DNA of 64,000 bases, taken from Caulobacteraceae bacterium UBA3198. GTDB lineage: Bacteria > Pseudomonadota > Alphaproteobacteria > Caulobacterales > Caulobacteraceae. The DNA lies in NCBI GenBank assembly GCA_002363865.1, contig DEWY01000006.1, positions 372,001-436,000 on the forward strand, written 5' to 3'. The notes beneath the pieces are model-generated. The model was given only the letters and a program-made list of their open reading frames with translations. It had not been told where the DNA came from and did not search any database. A program made the position numbers and the translations under genes. Below, one piece after another: positions 40,764 to 49,436 of this stretch. The stretch's first letter is position 1. The number at the start of each line of letters is the position of its first letter.

Positions 40764-42239
40764 TTGAGCGTCCCCCCGGAAGAAACCGAACTCAAATTCC
40801 TCTGCGAACCGGCCGATATCGAGGCGGTGCTGGCCGCCGCCCCTGAGGGCGAGGACGGAACCATCGATCTGGCGGCCATCTATTTCGATACGCCGGACCG
40901 TCGACTGCGCGACCTGGGCGCCGGCCTGCGCATCCGCCAGGAGCCGCAAGGGCGCCGCCAGACCCTGAAGGCCGGCAAGGGCCTGCGCCGTCAGGAGCAC
41001 GAGATCGCCGTCGACAGCGATCAGCCCGATCTTGGCCACGGCCCGCTCCGCGACCTCCTGGGCGATGAGCAGGCCGCCCAGCTGGAGCCCCTGTTCGCCG
41101 TTCAGGTCAGCCGGCGGCTGCGGACCCTGGTCTTCGAGGACGCTCAGATCGAGCTGGCCCTGGACGAAGGCGAAATCCTGGCCGGCGGCCGGCGCGCCAC
41201 CCTGTGCGAAGTGGAGCTGGAGCTGAAGTCTGGCCAGCCTGCGGCCCTGTTTTCCCTGGCGCGGCGGCTGTTCGAGGCCGCCCCCCTCTATCTGAGCTTC
41301 GAGACCAAGGCCGATCAGGGGTTCGCCCTGGTGGAGGGCGACGAGAACGCCCGGCGCCACGCCCAGGCGAGCCTCAGCCTGGAGATGTCGGCGGCGGCCG
41401 CCTTTCAGGCCATCGCCCGCGCCGCCCTGGCCCAGATCGGCGCTAACGGCCTGATCCTGCGCCGCGGCGGCGATTCCCCCGAGGCGGTCCACCAGCTGCG
41501 GGTGGCCGTGCGACGCCTGCGGAGCGCCATGAGCACCTTCAAGTCCCTGGTGGCGGGGCCCGAGCTCGACGTTCTGAAGGGCGAGCTGAAGTGGCTTTCG
41601 GGCGCCTGCGACGAGGCGCGCAATCTCGATGTCTTCCTGGAGGAGACCTACCGTCCCGCCGCCCATGGGAACGCCGCCATTCATGGCCTCGCCGATCTGG
41701 GCCAGGCCCTGGAGGCCGCCCGGGGCAAGGCCCACGCCCGGGCCCGCGGCGCGGCCGCCTCCACCCGCTTCCGGGACCTGCTGCTGGAGCTGCACGCCTG
41801 GATCGAAACCGGCGCGTGGCTGGAGCCGCTTGTCGAGGGCGGCGGCCCGGCCCGGGACTTCGCGGTCCAGGCGCTCAGCGCGCGGCGGCGCAAGCTGGCC
41901 AAGCGGGGCCGCGGGCTGATGGAGCTGTCCGATGGCGAGCGCCACCAGGTGCGCATCCAGGCCAAGAAGCTGCGCTACGCCGCCGAGGCCTTCCGCCCCC
42001 TGCTCAAGGACAAGCCGGCCCGCAGGCTCATCAAGAAGACCAAGGCTCTGCAGAGCGCGCTGGGCGCCCTGAACGACGGGGCCACCGCTGAGGCCCTGCT
42101 CACCAGCCTCGCCCTCGAGGGACCAGCCCTCTACGCCGCCGGCCATCTGGCCGGAGAGGTGGCCGCCGACCGGGACGGCCGACTGCGGGCCGCGGCCCGG
42201 GCCTGGAGCGCCTACCGGGACGTCGAAGACCCTTGGTAA
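40764..42239 (+). CDS. CYTH-CHAD domain protein (inorganic triphosphatase-like)
   Basis: Protein of 491 residues from a TTG start. The N-terminal CYTH domain (about 1-200) has the ExExK motif in EETELKF and forms the triphosphate tunnel enzyme fold (inorganic triphosphatase in E. coli YgiF). The C-terminal CHAD domain (about 215-490) is helical with conserved basic residues, such as VHQLRVAVRRLRSAMSTFK and QAKKLRYAAEAFRPLL, and binds polyphosphate. A role in polyphosphate metabolism is likely. Confidence 0.9.
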   Translation: MSVPPEETELKFLCEPADIEAVLAAAPEGEDGTIDLAAIYFDTPDRRLRDLGAGLRIRQEPQGRRQTLKAGKGLRRQEHEIAVDSDQPDLGHGPLRDLLGDEQAAQLEPLFAVQVSRRLRTLVFEDAQIELALDEGEILAGGRRATLCEVELELKSGQPAALFSLARRLFEAAPLYLSFETKADQGFALVEGDENARRHAQASLSLEMSAAAAFQAIARAALAQIGANGLILRRGGDSPEAVHQLRVAVRRLRSAMSTFKSLVAGPELDVLKGELKWLSGACDEARNLDVFLEETYRPAAHGNAAIHGLADLGQALEAARGKAHARARGAAASTRFRDLLLELHAWIETGAWLEPLVEGGGPARDFAVQALSARRRKLAKRGRGLMELSDGERHQVRIQAKKLRYAAEAFRPLLKDKPARRLIKKTKALQSALGALNDGATAEALLTSLALEGPALYAAGHLAGEVAADRDGRLRAAARAWSAYRDVEDPW

Positions 42240-42245
42240 GGAAGA

Positions 42246-42263
42246 TATAAGGATATCTTTATA
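42246..42263. promoter_or_regulatory. AT-rich palindrome upstream of the ahcY promoter (SahR-like)
   Basis: TATAAGGATATCTTTATA is an 18-bp palindrome with one mismatched pair. It lies just upstream of the ahcY -35 element and right after the CYTH-CHAD stop. Palindromes of this style are, from memory, recognised by ArsR-type SahR regulators of the SAM/SAH cycle. The regulator gene is not in this window. Confidence 0.5.
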
Positions 42264-42269
42264 CGATCC

Positions 42270-42298
42270 TTGCTCCGGACCGGCGTCCCGGCTATAGA
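42270..42298 (+). promoter_or_regulatory. Likely housekeeping promoter of ahcY
   Basis: TTGCTC (42270-42275) and TATAGA (42293-42298), spaced 17 bp. The extended -10 GCTATAGA matches 6 of 8 positions of the Caulobacter sigma-73 -10 pattern GCTANAWC. Transcription would start near 42305, leaving a 60-nt leader before the ahcY ATG. No SAH riboswitch fold was recognised in it. Confidence 0.45.
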
Positions 42299-42364
42299 GC
42301 GCCAAAACCGCACAATGAGGCGCGCCATGCGTGCGCCGGCGACAGGACCGCAGGACCCACCGAC

Positions 42365-43756
42365 ATGACCGACTACATCGTCAAGGACATCAGCCTGGCT
42401 GACTTTGGCCGCAAGGAAATCGAGATCGCCGAGACCGAAATGCCCGGTCTGATGGCGACCCGCGAAGAGTTTGGCGCCAGCCAGCCCCTGAAGGGCGCGC
42501 GCATCGCCGGCTCCCTGCACATGACGATCCAGACCGCGGTCCTCATCCAGACCCTGGAAGCCCTGGGCGCCGAAGTCCGCTGGGCCTCGTGCAACATCTT
42601 CTCCACCCAGGACCACGCCGCCGCCGCCATCGCCGCGGCCGGCACGCCGGTGTTCGCCATCAAGGGCGAGACCCTGGTGGAGTACTGGGAGTACGCCCAC
42701 AAGATCTTCGAATGGGCCGACGGCGGCTATCCGAACCTGATCCTGGACGACGGCGGCGACGCCACCCTGCTCACCGTGCTGGGCCCCAAGGCCGAAAAGG
42801 ACCCCTCGGTCCTGAACAACCCGCAGAACGAGGAAGAAGAAGCCCTCTATGCGGTGATGAAGCGCTATCTGAAGGAAAAGCCGGGCTTCTATTCGGCCAT
42901 CCGCGAAGCCATCAAGGGCGTGTCCGAAGAGACCACCACGGGGGTTCATCGCCTCTATCAGATGGCCGAGCGGGGCGAGCTGCCCTATCCCGCCATCAAC
43001 GTGAACGACAGCGTCACCAAGTCGAAGTTCGACAACCTCTATGGCTGCCGCGAGAGCCTGGTGGACGCCATCCGCCGCGGCACCGACGTGATGCTGGCCG
43101 GCAAGACCGCCGTGGTCATGGGCTATGGCGATGTGGGCAAGGGCTCGGCCGCTTCGCTGCGCAATGGCGGCGCCCGGGTCATGGTCACCGAGGTCGATCC
43201 GATCTGCGCCCTGCAGGCGGCGATGGAAGGCTATGAGGTCGTCACCGTCGAGGACGTGGCCGACAAGGCCGACATCTTCGTCACCGCCACCGGCAACAAG
43301 GACGTTCTGACCGTCGAGCACATGCGGGCGATGAAGAACAACGCCATTGTCTGCAACATCGGCCACTTCGACTCCGAGATCCAGATCGCCGGCCTGCGCA
43401 ACTTCAAGTGGGACAAGATCAAGGATCAGGTCCACCACGTGGAATTCCCCGACGGCAAGAAGATCATCGTCCTGTCGGAAGGCCGCCTGGTGAACCTGGG
43501 CAACGCCACGGGTCATCCGAGCTTTGTGATGAGCGCCTCCTTCACCAACCAGACCCTGGCGCAGATCGAGCTGTGGCAGAACGGCGGGCGCTACGAGACG
43601 AAGGTCTACACCCTGCCCAAGCACCTGGACGAGAAGGTGGCCATCCTTCACCTGGAAAAGCTCGGCGCCAAGCTGACCCGTCTCAGCAAGGAGCAGGCCG
43701 ACTATATCGGCGTGCCGGAAGCCGGCCCGTTCAAGCCCGATCACTACCGTTACTAG
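42365..43756 (+). CDS. ahcY: Adenosylhomocysteinase
   Basis: NAD-dependent enzyme splitting S-adenosylhomocysteine into adenosine and homocysteine, which pulls SAM-dependent methylation forward. 463 residues, normal for bacterial AhcY. NAD-binding GYGDVGKGSAASL; substrate-site segments GSLHMTIQTAVLI, NDSVTKSKFDN and VCNIGHFDSEI; C-terminal PKHLDEKVAILHLEKLGAKL and PFKPDHYRY, the tail that reaches the neighbouring subunit. A promoter and palindrome lie upstream. Confidence 0.97.
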   Translation: MTDYIVKDISLADFGRKEIEIAETEMPGLMATREEFGASQPLKGARIAGSLHMTIQTAVLIQTLEALGAEVRWASCNIFSTQDHAAAAIAAAGTPVFAIKGETLVEYWEYAHKIFEWADGGYPNLILDDGGDATLLTVLGPKAEKDPSVLNNPQNEEEEALYAVMKRYLKEKPGFYSAIREAIKGVSEETTTGVHRLYQMAERGELPYPAINVNDSVTKSKFDNLYGCRESLVDAIRRGTDVMLAGKTAVVMGYGDVGKGSAASLRNGGARVMVTEVDPICALQAAMEGYEVVTVEDVADKADIFVTATGNKDVLTVEHMRAMKNNAIVCNIGHFDSEIQIAGLRNFKWDKIKDQVHHVEFPDGKKIIVLSEGRLVNLGNATGHPSFVMSASFTNQTLAQIELWQNGGRYETKVYTLPKHLDEKVAILHLEKLGAKLTRLSKEQADYIGVPEAGPFKPDHYRY

Positions 43757-43770
43757 AATCTGACCTGACA

Positions 43771-43798
43771 CTCTCGTTTCAAGCGGGAGAATTATTTG
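43771..43798 (+). terminator. Probable terminator after ahcY
   Basis: CTCTCG (43771-43776) pairs with CGGGAG (43784-43789) across a 7-nt loop and is followed by AATTATTTG. The stem is short and contains one G-T pair. A second, longer GC-rich dyad (CGCCGCG ... CGCGGCG) lies just beyond it, before pdxY. Confidence 0.4.
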
Positions 43799-43856
43799 CA
43801 ACGCCGCGTCGGCGCCCCTTGCGGGTCCCGGCGCGGCGCTTCTCTATGCGGCCCTC

Positions 43857-44702
43857 ATGCCGCTCGCCCTCATCATCTCCAGCCATGTCGCCGCCAGCCG
43901 TGTCGGCGGCTCGGCCCAGGCCCTGGCCTTCGCCCCGTTCAAGGTGGACGCCATGGTCGTGCCCACCGTCCTCTATGGGCGCCACCCCGGCTGGGGTCCG
44001 CCTGGCGGGGCGGCCGTGCCGGTGGAGGCCATTGACGGCATGCTCGATGGCATCGAGGCCAACGGCTATTTCGCCCAGGTCGATCTGATCATCACCGGCT
44101 ATTTCGCGAGCAGCCCCCAGGTGCGGGCCGCCGCCCGGGCCATTGACGCCGTCCGCGCCGCGCCGCGGGAGCCGAGCGCTCGCCGACCCTTCGTCATTAT
44201 CGATCCGACGCTGGGGGACGCCGGCAAGGGCCTCTATGTGCCCCTGGACGTGGCCGAGGCCGTCACCGCCGACCTGGTCCCGCGGGCCGACCTGGTGGCC
44301 TGCAACACCTGGGAGTTGCAGCGGCTCACCGGGGCCGAGACCCGCAACCCCGCCCAGGCCCTGGCGGGGGCGCGGCTCCTGGGCAAGCCGGCCCTCATCT
44401 CCTCGGTGGCCCGCGACGATGAGGTGGGCGTGATCTATGCCGACCGGCGCGAGGCGTGGCTGGCGGCCCATCCCCGTTCGCCCGAGGCGCCCAAGGGCAC
44501 CGGCGACCTGCTCACCGCCCTCTATGGCGCCGCCGTGCTCGACGGTCTGGCGCCGGCCTACGCCCTGCCCCGGGCCGTGGGCGGGGTGGCCGAGACCGTT
44601 TCGGCGGCCCATATGTGGAAGGCCAAGGAGCTTCCCCTGGTGGCCATGGCCCAGCGCCTGAAGGCCACCTCGCCGCATGTCCGCATGGAGCGTCTGAACT
44701 GA
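43857..44702 (+). CDS. pdxY: Pyridoxal kinase
   Basis: Ribokinase-family enzyme of 281 residues phosphorylating pyridoxal in the PLP salvage pathway. Opening IISSHVAASRVGGSAQ, VVPTVLYGRHPG, DPTLGD, NTWELQRLTG, and the anion-hole/catalytic motif KGTGDLLTAL with its Asp. The spacing fits PdxY rather than PdxK. The tga of pdxY overlaps the most likely start of the next gene. Confidence 0.92.
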   Translation: MPLALIISSHVAASRVGGSAQALAFAPFKVDAMVVPTVLYGRHPGWGPPGGAAVPVEAIDGMLDGIEANGYFAQVDLIITGYFASSPQVRAAARAIDAVRAAPREPSARRPFVIIDPTLGDAGKGLYVPLDVAEAVTADLVPRADLVACNTWELQRLTGAETRNPAQALAGARLLGKPALISSVARDDEVGVIYADRREAWLAAHPRSPEAPKGTGDLLTALYGAAVLDGLAPAYALPRAVGGVAETVSAAHMWKAKELPLVAMAQRLKATSPHVRMERLN

Positions 44703-45838
44703 CCGCCGCCCCTGTTCCCGAGATCCACGGCCACGTGGCCCCCGGCTTCGAGGCCGTCTCCGCCGCCTTCGAGGCCAATTTTGCGCAAGGCCAGGAGCTG
44801 GGCGCGCGATTTTCCCTGGCCCGGAACGGCGAGCTGATCGTCGACCTGTGGGCCGGGCACGCCGATCGGGGACGCACCCAGCCGTTCTGCGCCGACACCC
44901 TGACCCCGCTGTTTTCCACCACCAAGGCCGTGGCCGCCCTGATGGTCGCCCGGCTCATCGATCAGGGCCGCCTGGCCTATGACCAGCCTGTCGCCGAGGT
45001 CTGGCCGGAGTTCGCCGCCGCCGGCAAGGGGTCGATCACCATCGAGCAGGCCCTGTCGCATCAGGCGGGCCTGTCGGGCTTCGTCGAGGCGGTCGAGCCA
45101 TCCCTTTGGTTCGACTGGGACGCGGTCTGCGGCAAGCTGGCGGCGATGACGCCGCTCTGGCCGCCGGGAACCGCCAGCGGCTATCACCCGGTGACCTATG
45201 GCTATCTGGCGGGCGAGATCTTTCGGCGCGTCGACGGCCGCACCATGGGCACGGCCCTGCGGGAGGACCTCGCCCAGCCCTTCGACCTGGATCTCTGGAT
45301 CGGCCTGCCCGACGCCGACCACGGTCGCTGCGCCGAGCTGCAGCGGCCGCCGGCCTTTCCCGACTTCGGCGAGATCAATGTCCCCACCAAGGCCGCCTTT
45401 TTGGAGCCCTGGTCATCGCCGGGCGGCCGCGGCCAGGCCGAGTGGCGCCGGGCGGAGATTCCCTCGGCCAACGGCCATGCCACCGCGCCGGCGCTTGCCC
45501 GCCTCATGGGCGCGCTGGCCCAAGGCGGCTGGCTGGACGGGGAGATGATCCTGTCGCCGGCCCTGATCGCCGAGATGGCCCGCGAGCGGATCGCGGGGCA
45601 GGACCTCGTCCTGCCGTTCGAGATGAGCTGGGGCGCCGGCGTCATGCGCAACGGGCCGCTGAAGCCCTGGGGGCCGGGGGAAGAGACCTTTGGCCATTCC
45701 GGCTGGGGCGGCTCCTGCGCCTTCGCCGACCCACAGAGCGGGCTGGGCGGCGCTTACGTCATGAACAAGCAGTCGGCCCACCTGCTGGGCGATCCGCGCG
45801 CCAGGCGGCTGATCGAGGCGGCCTACGCCAGCCTCTAG
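44699..45838 (+). CDS. Serine hydrolase, beta-lactamase (class C-like) family
   Basis: About 379 residues. Catalytic Ser-x-x-Lys in STTKAV, a Tyr in the GYHPVTYGYL region, and the third motif GHSGWGG. The family includes esterases and D-aminopeptidases; there is no signal peptide, so a cytoplasmic esterase is likely. No ATG is available: the reading starts either at a CTG (44699) overlapping the pdxY stop as CTGA, or at GTG 44735. The family's conserved IHGHVAPGFEAV favours the CTG. The TAG overlaps the stop of the convergent nspC by 4 bp. Confidence 0.8.
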   Translation: MTAAPVPEIHGHVAPGFEAVSAAFEANFAQGQELGARFSLARNGELIVDLWAGHADRGRTQPFCADTLTPLFSTTKAVAALMVARLIDQGRLAYDQPVAEVWPEFAAAGKGSITIEQALSHQAGLSGFVEAVEPSLWFDWDAVCGKLAAMTPLWPPGTASGYHPVTYGYLAGEIFRRVDGRTMGTALREDLAQPFDLDLWIGLPDADHGRCAELQRPPAFPDFGEINVPTKAAFLEPWSSPGGRGQAEWRRAEIPSANGHATAPALARLMGALAQGGWLDGEMILSPALIAEMARERIAGQDLVLPFEMSWGAGVMRNGPLKPWGPGEETFGHSGWGGSCAFADPQSGLGGAYVMNKQSAHLLGDPRARRLIEAAYASL

Positions 45839-47010
45839 GACAGGCGGTCGCGGAACTCGGTGTAGTCGAATTCGCGGACCATCTTCAGGGCGTCGGTGTC
45901 GCTGTCCCACAGCGCGATGGCCGGCAGGGGGACGCCGTTGAAGGTGTTGGTCTTGACCATCGAATAGTGCGCCTGGTCGAGGAAGGCGATGCGGGTCCCC
46001 GGCGTCGGCCGCGCCTCAAACCGGTAGTCGCCGATGATGTCGCCGGCCAGGCACGAGGGTCCGCCCAGGCGCAGGGTCACCCCGTCTTCGGCCTCGCCCA
46101 GCAGGGCCGGACGGTAGGGCGCCTCGATCACATCGGGCATGTGGCAGGTGGCCGAGATGTCGGTGATGCCGATGGCCAAGCCGTTGTCGAAGACATCCAG
46201 CACCTCGCCGACCAATATGCCGGCGTCCAGCGCGATGGCTTCGCCGGGCTCGAGGAAGAGGTCGATCCCGTGCCGGGCCTTCACCGCGCGCAGGAAGCCG
46301 ACCAGGGCCTCACGGTCATAGTCGGCGCGGGTGATGTGGTGGCCGCCGCCGAGGTTCACCCACTTGATCTGATGGCCCAGCACGCCCGCGATCTTCGGCT
46401 CAAGCGAGGCCCAGATGCGGCTCAAGGGTTCGAAGCCCTGTTCGCAGAGCGCATGGATGTGCAGCCCATCGACGCCGCGCAGGCTGTCAGGCGTCAGCTG
46501 CGACACCGGGAAGCCCAGGCGCGAGCCGATCTGGCAGGGGTCGTACTTGGCGACCTCGGCCTCGCTGTGCTCGGGGTTCAGGCGCAGGCCGATCTGGAAG
46601 ACCTCGCCCGCCCCCCGCGCCGCATCGATCAGGTCTGCAAACCGCGCGATCTGGTCGGGCGAATTGAAGATCACCGTGTCCGACAGCCGCAAGATCTCAG
46701 GCAGGTCATCGGCCTTGTAGGCCGGCGAATAGGTGGTCAGCTCGCCGCGATAAAACTCCCGCGCCAGCCTCGCCTCCCAGAGGCCCGAGGCGCAGACCCC
46801 GTCCAGGTGCTGGCCCACCAGGCCGGCCAGCGACCACATGGAAAAGGCCTTCAGGGCCAGCAGCACCTGGGCCCCGCCGCGATGGCCCACATCGGCCAGG
46901 ACGGAGAGGTTCCGCGCGATCGCGACCTCATCCACCACGAAACAGGGGGACGGCACGCGGGACAGGTCGAAACGGGCGAATGCGCCGGCCCCGCCGGCCT
47001 TGGTCTCCAT
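45835..47010 (-). CDS. nspC: Carboxynorspermidine decarboxylase
   Basis: PLP-dependent alanine-racemase-fold decarboxylase, 391 residues from the ATG at 47010 (METKAGGAGAF). PLP lysine in VLLALKAFSMW; LGGGHHIT binds phosphate; EPGEAIALDAG and FLDQAHYSMVKTNTFNG are family motifs near the second active-site half. It converts carboxy(nor/homo)spermidine to the polyamine made by the upstream dehydrogenase. The two genes are four bases apart and form the alternative spermidine pathway that does not need decarboxylated SAM. Confidence 0.9.
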   Translation of the reverse strand: METKAGGAGAFARFDLSRVPSPCFVVDEVAIARNLSVLADVGHRGGAQVLLALKAFSMWSLAGLVGQHLDGVCASGLWEARLAREFYRGELTTYSPAYKADDLPEILRLSDTVIFNSPDQIARFADLIDAARGAGEVFQIGLRLNPEHSEAEVAKYDPCQIGSRLGFPVSQLTPDSLRGVDGLHIHALCEQGFEPLSRIWASLEPKIAGVLGHQIKWVNLGGGHHITRADYDREALVGFLRAVKARHGIDLFLEPGEAIALDAGILVGEVLDVFDNGLAIGITDISATCHMPDVIEAPYRPALLGEAEDGVTLRLGGPSCLAGDIIGDYRFEARPTPGTRIAFLDQAHYSMVKTNTFNGVPLPAIALWDSDTDALKMVREFDYTEFRDRLS

Positions 47011-47014
47011 GCCC

Positions 47015-48220
47015 CTAGAAGTCCAGGGGAGCGGCCAGCTCCCGCATCTTCCAGGGCAGGCCGTGGACATTCAGCATGTCCATGAACGGGTCGGGGTCCA
47101 TCTGCTCCATGTTGAAGACGCCGGCGCCTGAATAGACGCCCTGCACCATCAGGGCCGCCCCGATCATGGCCGGGACGCCGGTGGTGTAGCTGACCGCCTG
47201 GCTGCCGGTCTCGGCATAGGCCTCTTCGTGGTCGCAGACATTGTTGATGTAGAAGGTCTTCTGGACCCCGTCCTTCAGACCCGTGGCGATGGTGCCGATA
47301 TTGGTCTTGCCCTTGGTGCGGGGCCCGAGCGACGCCGGCTCGGGCAGCAGCGCCTTGAGGAACTGAAGGGGAATGATCTCGCGGCCCTCGAACATCACCG
47401 GATCGATGCGCAGCATGCCCACATTGCCCAGCACGTCGAGGTGCTTCAGATAGGCGTCGCCAAAGGTCATCCAGAACCGGATGCGCTTGATTTCCGGGTA
47501 GAATTTGGCCAGCGACTCCAGCTCCTCATGGTACATGAGGTACATGTTCTTCTCGCCGACCTGGTCGAAGTCGAACACCTGCTTGTGCGCCAGGGCCGGG
47601 CCCTCGACCCACTGACCGTTCTCCCAGTGCCGCGACGGCGCGGTCACTTCGCGCAGATTGATCTCAGGATTGAAGTTGGTGGCGAAGGGGTGGCCGTGGT
47701 CGCCGCCATTGCAGTCGAGAATGTCCAGGGTCTCGATGGAATCCAGCAGGTGCTTGGCGGTGTAGGTGGTGAACACCGAGGTCACGCCGGGGTCGAAGCC
47801 GCAGCCCAGCAGCGCCATCAGCCCGGCGTCCTTGAAGCGGTCCTGATAGGCCCACTGCCAGCTATATTCGAACTTGGCCTCGTCGCGGGGCTCATAATTG
47901 GCGGTGTCGAGATAGTTCACGCCCGCCGCCAGACAGGCCTCCATGATCGCCAGGTCCTGATAGGGCAGGGCCAGGTTCACCACGAGGACGGGCTTCACCG
48001 ACTGGATCAGGGCCGTGGTGGCGGCGATGTCGTCGGCGTCGAGGGCGGCGGTCTCCACCACCACCCCGGTGCGGGCCTTCACCGACTCGGCGATGGCGTC
48101 GCACTTGGACCGCGTGCGGCTGGCCAGCGTAATGTGGCTGAAGATCTCAGGGGACATGGCCATCTTGTGGACCGCCACCGATCCCACGCCGCCTGCCCCG
48201 ATCACCAGAACTCGACTCAT
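47015..48220 (-). CDS. Carboxynorspermidine dehydrogenase (saccharopine dehydrogenase family)
   Basis: Enzyme of 401 residues that condenses aspartate semialdehyde with a diamine to form carboxyspermidine. NADPH motif VIGAGGVGSVAVHKMA; LDTANYEPRDEAKFEYSWQW and ALLGCGFDPGVTSVF are family landmarks, and FDILDCNGGDHGHPFATNF-like ILDCNGGDHGHPFATNF lies at the dimer/active site. It is the first gene of the pair with nspC. With putrescine as substrate the product is spermidine. Confidence 0.9.
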   Translation of the reverse strand: MSRVLVIGAGGVGSVAVHKMAMSPEIFSHITLASRTRSKCDAIAESVKARTGVVVETAALDADDIAATTALIQSVKPVLVVNLALPYQDLAIMEACLAAGVNYLDTANYEPRDEAKFEYSWQWAYQDRFKDAGLMALLGCGFDPGVTSVFTTYTAKHLLDSIETLDILDCNGGDHGHPFATNFNPEINLREVTAPSRHWENGQWVEGPALAHKQVFDFDQVGEKNMYLMYHEELESLAKFYPEIKRIRFWMTFGDAYLKHLDVLGNVGMLRIDPVMFEGREIIPLQFLKALLPEPASLGPRTKGKTNIGTIATGLKDGVQKTFYINNVCDHEEAYAETGSQAVSYTTGVPAMIGAALMVQGVYSGAGVFNMEQMDPDPFMDMLNVHGLPWKMRELAAPLDF

Positions 48221-48386
48221 CTCGCGCCCTTCCCTGCCGCCAACGGCAATTCACAGAACCAAAACGCCCGACCCGCGGGGATGGGGCCATATCACGGGAC
48301 GGGGCGCGGGGCTAATGGCCGGGCGATCTGTCGCGGTGAAGGTTCGGTGACAGGGGTCTTGCGTCCCGTCACACCCGACACCCATT

Positions 48387-48478
48387 CCCGTCACCCCCGG
48401 GCTTGACCCGGGGGTCCATGCACACCGCGGCCGGCCCCTGTGTTCATGGATGGTCGGATCAAGTCCGACCATGACGGT
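48387..48478. repeat. Composite palindromic intergenic repeat, copy 1
   Basis: About 92 bp with two hairpins: CCCCCGGGCTTGACCCGGGGG near the left end and ATGGTCGGATCAAGTCCGACC near the right end, with GTCCATGCAC and GTTCATGGAT between them. The reverse complement of 57464-57555 matches it nearly end to end. This is the REP-like family common in Caulobacterales intergenic DNA. The rest of the gap (48221-48386) contains no gene I can support. Confidence 0.8.
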
Positions 48479-48528
48479 GGGGGGGGAGGCCCCTTGCCCC
48501 GCCCCCACACCCATGCATCCTGCCCCTC

Positions 48529-49221
48529 ATGCTGCAGCTTCTGGACGAGAACATATGGACGGCGGCGGGACCGCAGGTGCGGGTCCTGGGCTTCGCCTAT
48601 CCGACGCAGACGGTGGTTATCCGCCTCAAGGACGGCGGCCTCTTCATCTGGTCGCCCACGGCGCTGACCCCAGACCTGCGCGCCGCCGTGGACGCGCTCG
48701 GGCCCGTGCGCCACCTGGTCTCGCCCACCGCCATGCACAACCTGTTTCTCGCGCAGTGGCAGGCCGCCTATCCGGACGCCCGGCTCTACGCCCCGCCCGG
48801 CCTGCGCCAGCGACGCCCCGACCTCGCCTTTGACGCAGACCTCGAGGACGGGGCGACGGGCCACCCCTGGGCGGACGAGATCGATCAGGTCCAGTTCGCC
48901 GGCAACAAGATCGCGGTCGAGGTGGTGGTCTTTCACAAGGCCAGCGCCACCGTCATCTTCGCCGACCTGATCCAGCAGCTCGATCCGGCCACCCTGTCCG
49001 GCTGGCGGAAACTCATCGCCCGGCTGGACCTGATGACGGGACCTGAGCCCCAGACCCCACGCAAGTTCCGCCTGGCCTTCACCGACCGCAAGGCGGCCCG
49101 CGCCGCGCTCGCCCGCATCACCGCCTGGCCGGCCCGGCGCGTCCTGATGGCCCACGCCCCGCCGGTGATGGAAGACGGCCAAGCCTTCCTCACCCGCACC
49201 TTCGCCTGGCTGCGGGGCTGA
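48529..49221 (+). CDS. DUF4336 domain protein
   Basis: Protein of 230 residues opening LQLLDENIWTAAGPQVRVLG. GPVRHLVSPTAMHNLFLAQW and the later VVFHKASATVIFADLIQQ are DUF4336 segments; the family has a reduced metallo-beta-lactamase-like fold but the HxHxDH metal motif is not apparent here. No enzymatic role is proven. It stands alone between two repeat-rich gaps. Confidence 0.8.
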   Translation: MLQLLDENIWTAAGPQVRVLGFAYPTQTVVIRLKDGGLFIWSPTALTPDLRAAVDALGPVRHLVSPTAMHNLFLAQWQAAYPDARLYAPPGLRQRRPDLAFDADLEDGATGHPWADEIDQVQFAGNKIAVEVVVFHKASATVIFADLIQQLDPATLSGWRKLIARLDLMTGPEPQTPRKFRLAFTDRKAARAALARITAWPARRVLMAHAPPVMEDGQAFLTRTFAWLRG

Positions 49222-49256
49222 GGCGCGGCCTTCGCGCCGCAGGCGCCGTCAAGAAC

Positions 49257-49347
49257 GGACACGAAGGACACGAAGACAGACGAAGGGCACGAAGGAGCGG
49301 CGGCCAAGCCTTCGTGTCCTTCGCGATCCTTTGTGTCCTTCGTGTCC
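49257..49347. repeat. Long imperfect hairpin built from CACGAAGGA units
   Basis: Outer arms of 19 bp (49257-49275 and 49329-49347) pair with one mismatch; inner arms CACGAAGG (49288-49295) and CCTTCGTG (49309-49316) also pair. The unit GGACACGAAG is repeated in direct orientation within each arm. It lies between the DUF4336 and PEP-mutase genes. The T-tract needed for termination is missing. Confidence 0.65.
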
Positions 49348-49436
49348 CCTCTTCCCTCCTGTCCACGTCCGAACTCCGCCGGACGCAGCGCCCGTCCCAT
49401 GCTCAGATGCCCGCAACGCCGCACGGAGCCCGCCCC

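Noticed and set aside
42299..42364. SAH riboswitch in the ahcY leader
   Set aside because: The leader is short and no conserved SAH-aptamer sequence was recognised.
45106..47085. Long plus-strand open frame across the serine hydrolase end and nspC
   Set aside because: Low-complexity product in the wrong frame of two clear genes.
48221..48528. CRISPR-like repeats
   Set aside because: Only two palindromes of one composite element; no regularly spaced direct repeats or spacers, and no cas genes.
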